A DNA stretch of 64,000 nucleotides from the NCBI RefSeq assembly GCF_003985145.1, contig NZ_ML133526.1:226036-290035 (forward strand), written 5' to 3'. This document shows, in pieces, positions 61,773 through 64,000 of the stretch. A program made the position numbers and the translations under genes. Source of the stretch: Rhizobium anhuiense. GTDB taxonomy: Bacteria > Pseudomonadota > Alphaproteobacteria > Rhizobiales > Rhizobiaceae. The notes beneath the pieces are model-generated. The model was not told the DNA's origin. It ran no database searches and saw only the letters and a program-made list of their open reading frames with translations. Position 1 is the stretch's first letter. Every line of letters starts with the position of its first letter.

Positions 61773-63364
61773 TGGACCGTTTCCACTTCATCATTGTCGG
61801 AGCCGGGGCCGCGGGAGCGGCAGCGGCCTGGCGGTTGACGTCGAAGGGATATCGGGTGCTGTGCCTTGACCGCGGCCCGCGGATGGAGCCCTCCAGTTAC
61901 CCATCCACAGGCCCGGACTGGGAGATCCGAAAGAGGGCGGAGTTCAACCCAGCAATTGCAGAACGGCAGAACCGTTTCGATTACCCGGTTGATGACGCAG
62001 ATTCCCCGATTGCGGTATGCAACTTCAACGCTGTTGGTGGTTCAACGGTGTTGTATTCCGGTCATTTTCCACGGTTTCTTGAGCCTGATTTCTCGTTGAA
62101 GACCAATGAGGGCCTCGGTGAGGACTGGCCGCTGAGCTATGCCGAACTGATGCCGTATTTCGCATTGAACGAACGGCAGATGGGCATGTCCGGTCTCGTC
62201 GGCGATCCCTATTATCCGCACATCGAGGAGGCGCTTCCGCCTGTGCCGCTTGGCGTGGCGGGTGCCCGGCTCGCTCGGGCGTTCAATGAAAAACGCTGGC
62301 ACTGGTGGCCAAGCTTTGCCGCAATCGCCACGCGGGACAAGGGCGGGCGCAGTGCCTGTCTCAACCTTGGCCCTTGCAACACGGGCTGCCCGCAAGGGGC
62401 CAAGGCGAGTGCCGACAATACCTATCTGACGGATGCGTTGAGGCAAGGACTAACGATTGTTCCCGAATTCGCTGTGTCGCGCGTCCTTGTCAAGGACGGT
62501 GTGGCCTATGGTGTCGAGGGTTTTGATGCGAACGGCGAGCGCCATGCGTTTCACGCCGACAACATCATCCTTGCTTCAAGCGCTATCGGTACGCCGCGCA
62601 TTCTCCTCAACTCGAGGAATGCCGAGCGCCCGACAGGGATCGGCAATACGATGGGTCTCGTCGGCCGCAATCTGATGATCCATCCGCTTGGTTATGTGGA
62701 AGGCATCTTTGCCGAGCGGATGGACACGGACGCCGGCCCGCAGGGGTGCATGCTTTACAGCCTGCAGTTTTACCGTTCGCAAGAGGCGGGGCATAAGCTT
62801 GGTTATATGATGCATGCATTGCGGGGGACAGGCCCTGTCGAGACGGCGATGTCTGCGCTCGGCAAACGCAAGCTGCGTTTCGGGAGCGATATCTATGGCG
62901 ATTTCGATGCGCTCTACGGCAAGCAACTCGTTGTGGCGATCATCTGCGAAGATCTGCCGGAGGTGGAGAATAGGATCGAGCTGGACGAAACACGACAGGA
63001 TCGTTTCGGAGATCCGGGCATCAAGGTTCACTACAAGCTGCACGAAAATACGAAAAAGATGATGGTGCGCGGCATGACCCGCGGGCGCGAACTCATGGCG
63101 GCGGCGGGAGCCGTGAGAAGCTCGGCCTATGGCCCGGTCCGCAACACCGGATGGCATCTGCTCGGAACCGCGCGGATGGGCGACGATCCGCAGCACTCCG
63201 TCGTCGATCCATCCGGAAAAGTTCACGATACCGACAACCTCTACGTGATCGACTCCAGCGTCTTCGTCACCGGTTCCTGCGTTAATCCTGCCAATACCAT
63301 TCAGGCAGTTGCCCTTCTCCTTTCGGATCGTATCGATGAACGTGTCAGACAGACCATTCTATAA
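61772..63364 (+). CDS. GMC-family FAD oxidoreductase
   Basis: 530 residues. FAD site FHFIIVGAGAAGAAAAWRLTSKGYRVLCLDRGPRM, GMC motif NAVGGSTVLYSGHFPRF, a cysteine cluster SACLNLGPCNTGCPQGAKAS, and the C-terminal GWHLLGTARMGDDPQHSVVDPSGKVHDTDNLYVIDSSVFVTGSCVNPANTIQAV. This class oxidises alcohols, passing electrons to a partner rather than O2. The small gene overlapping its end could be that partner subunit. Its place between a dehydratase and a reductase suggests tailoring of an acyl product. Confidence 0.87.
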   Translation: MDRFHFIIVGAGAAGAAAAWRLTSKGYRVLCLDRGPRMEPSSYPSTGPDWEIRKRAEFNPAIAERQNRFDYPVDDADSPIAVCNFNAVGGSTVLYSGHFPRFLEPDFSLKTNEGLGEDWPLSYAELMPYFALNERQMGMSGLVGDPYYPHIEEALPPVPLGVAGARLARAFNEKRWHWWPSFAAIATRDKGGRSACLNLGPCNTGCPQGAKASADNTYLTDALRQGLTIVPEFAVSRVLVKDGVAYGVEGFDANGERHAFHADNIILASSAIGTPRILLNSRNAERPTGIGNTMGLVGRNLMIHPLGYVEGIFAERMDTDAGPQGCMLYSLQFYRSQEAGHKLGYMMHALRGTGPVETAMSALGKRKLRFGSDIYGDFDALYGKQLVVAIICEDLPEVENRIELDETRQDRFGDPGIKVHYKLHENTKKMMVRGMTRGRELMAAAGAVRSSAYGPVRNTGWHLLGTARMGDDPQHSVVDPSGKVHDTDNLYVIDSSVFVTGSCVNPANTIQAVALLLSDRIDERVRQTIL

Positions 63365-63743
63365 ACTGCTGGCAAGGATGTTTCCCGGTGAACCAGAAAG
63401 GTCGGTCCCGGCATTCGATGCAATTGCGGCCGCGCGCTTGGAAGAGCGGTTTGCCGGTCTGGCCGAGATTGATGCATTGATTCTGAAGGAGACGGAGGCC
63501 GCATGGCCGGAGGACGTCAATGTCTTGCTCAAGGCGCTGCGAAGTGGCGCACCGGATCTGGTCGATCATTTCACAGAGCAAGCGGTGGTCCTCTATTTTT
63601 CGACGCCGGCCGTTTCCAGGGCACTCACCGGCAAACCGGTTCCGCTTTTCCCGAACCGGACCGTCATGGACGATATCGACTATGATCTCCTGGAACCGGT
63701 GATCACCAATTGCGGAGGGCTTGCAGATGCCGAACGATCCTGA
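63336..63743 (+). CDS. Small partner protein of the GMC oxidoreductase
   Basis: 135 residues overlapping the GMC gene by 29 bases. FYKLLARMFPG...EIDALILKETEAAWPEDVNVLLKALRSGAPDLVDHFTEQAVVLYFSTPAVSRAL...VMDDIDYDLLEPVI recalls gluconate 2-dehydrogenase subunit 3-type small subunits, though it lacks an obvious export signal. The assignment rests on context as much as sequence. It overlaps the SDR gene by 17 bases. Confidence 0.55.
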   Translation: MNVSDRPFYKLLARMFPGEPERSVPAFDAIAAARLEERFAGLAEIDALILKETEAAWPEDVNVLLKALRSGAPDLVDHFTEQAVVLYFSTPAVSRALTGKPVPLFPNRTVMDDIDYDLLEPVITNCGGLADAERS

Positions 63744-64000
63744 ACGCGTTGCGGTCGTAACAGGCGGCAGCAGAGGTATAGGTCTCGCCGTTGTTCGCAA
63801 GCTGGTCGGGGACGGTTTTTCAGTCGCTGCCTGCAGCCGCCATCCGTCTCCCGCACTTCCGACGGGGGATGAAGGCGATGTCCGCTTCTTCCAGCTCGAT
63901 CTCGCCGACCCGAATTCGGTGAAGGAATGTGCCCAGGCACTTCACCGGCAATACCAGCGCATCGATGCGCTGGTGAATTGCGCTGGTGTCGCTGCGGGCG
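63727..64000 (+). CDS. SDR-family reductase (FabG-like), truncated by window end
   Basis: First 91 residues only. Rossmann motif RVAVVTGGSRGIGLAVVRKL, then LDLADPNSVKE and the NAG-type strand RIDALVNCAGVAAG. The catalytic Ser-Tyr-Lys lies beyond the window. Likely a 3-oxoacyl thioester reductase completing a reduce-dehydrate pair with the FabZ-like enzyme in the same operon. Confidence 0.85.
   Translation, partial: MPNDPERVAVVTGGSRGIGLAVVRKLVGDGFSVAACSRHPSPALPTGDEGDVRFFQLDLADPNSVKECAQALHRQYQRIDALVNCAGVAAG

Noticed and set aside
1..64000. CRISPR arrays, tRNA or rRNA genes, intact insertion sequences
   Set aside because: No regularly spaced repeats, cloverleaf-type sequences, rRNA segments or transposase motifs were recognised by eye; a covariance-model and IS search would be needed to exclude them fully.

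Overview
The window reads as Rhizobium DNA, most likely from a large plasmid or chromid of the R. etli / R. leguminosarum group. It is GC-rich throughout. It opens with panC-panB followed by oxyR and katG, a combination I recall as plasmid-borne in R. etli (p42f). It also carries two copies of a RIME-type rhizobial mosaic repeat. The species and replicon assignment is inference. The first ~90 bases are homopolymer runs that look like a poor contig end.

Layout. 0.3-6.1 kb: a ProQ/FinO-domain RNA chaperone, pantothenate synthesis (panCB), and the peroxide response (oxyR divergent from katG). 6.3-12.7 kb: three small secreted proteins around a four-gene signalling set (soluble histidine kinase, LuxR-type response regulator, CHASE3-PAS histidine kinase, single-receiver protein). 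12.8-18.3 kb: HxlR regulator, medium-chain dehydrogenase, acyl-thioesterase, acyl-CoA ligase, a thiolase lacking one catalytic cysteine, and a small histidine kinase. 18.4-22.9 kb: AhpD-like, NmrA-like and cupin proteins, a cystathionine gamma-synthase-family enzyme, and a yihY gene broken by an in-frame TGA. 22.9-25.9 kb: about 2.9 kb with no supportable gene but two copies of a 16-bp palindrome fitting the repABC parS pattern and one strong terminator.

27-51 kb is an accessory block that looks built for scavenging organosulfur compounds. It holds cysE, an FAD/NAD(P)-binding protein, four luciferase-like flavin monooxygenases, two complete peptide-type ABC importers (each with a fused double ATPase; one has two tandem binding proteins), a GNAT, a 2-oxoglutarate/Fe(II) oxygenase, a ChaC-type glutathione-degrading enzyme, and tiny ORFs. 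Most promoter regions in the block share a TCYA-N9-TAGA motif, suggesting one regulon. Imported compounds would be oxidised to release sulfur, which CysE-derived O-acetylserine would capture as cysteine.

51-59 kb carries two polar amino-acid ABC operons. The second is preceded by a GntR/FCD regulator under a consensus sigma-54 promoter with an NtrC-like upstream site, suggesting nitrogen control. Between and after them lie decayed toxin-antitoxin remnants (vapC/phd-type and parD-type). 59-64 kb has an esterase, an AT-richer methyltransferase, and a tight operon of a FabZ-like dehydratase, a GMC oxidoreductase, its small partner and an SDR reductase cut by the window end.
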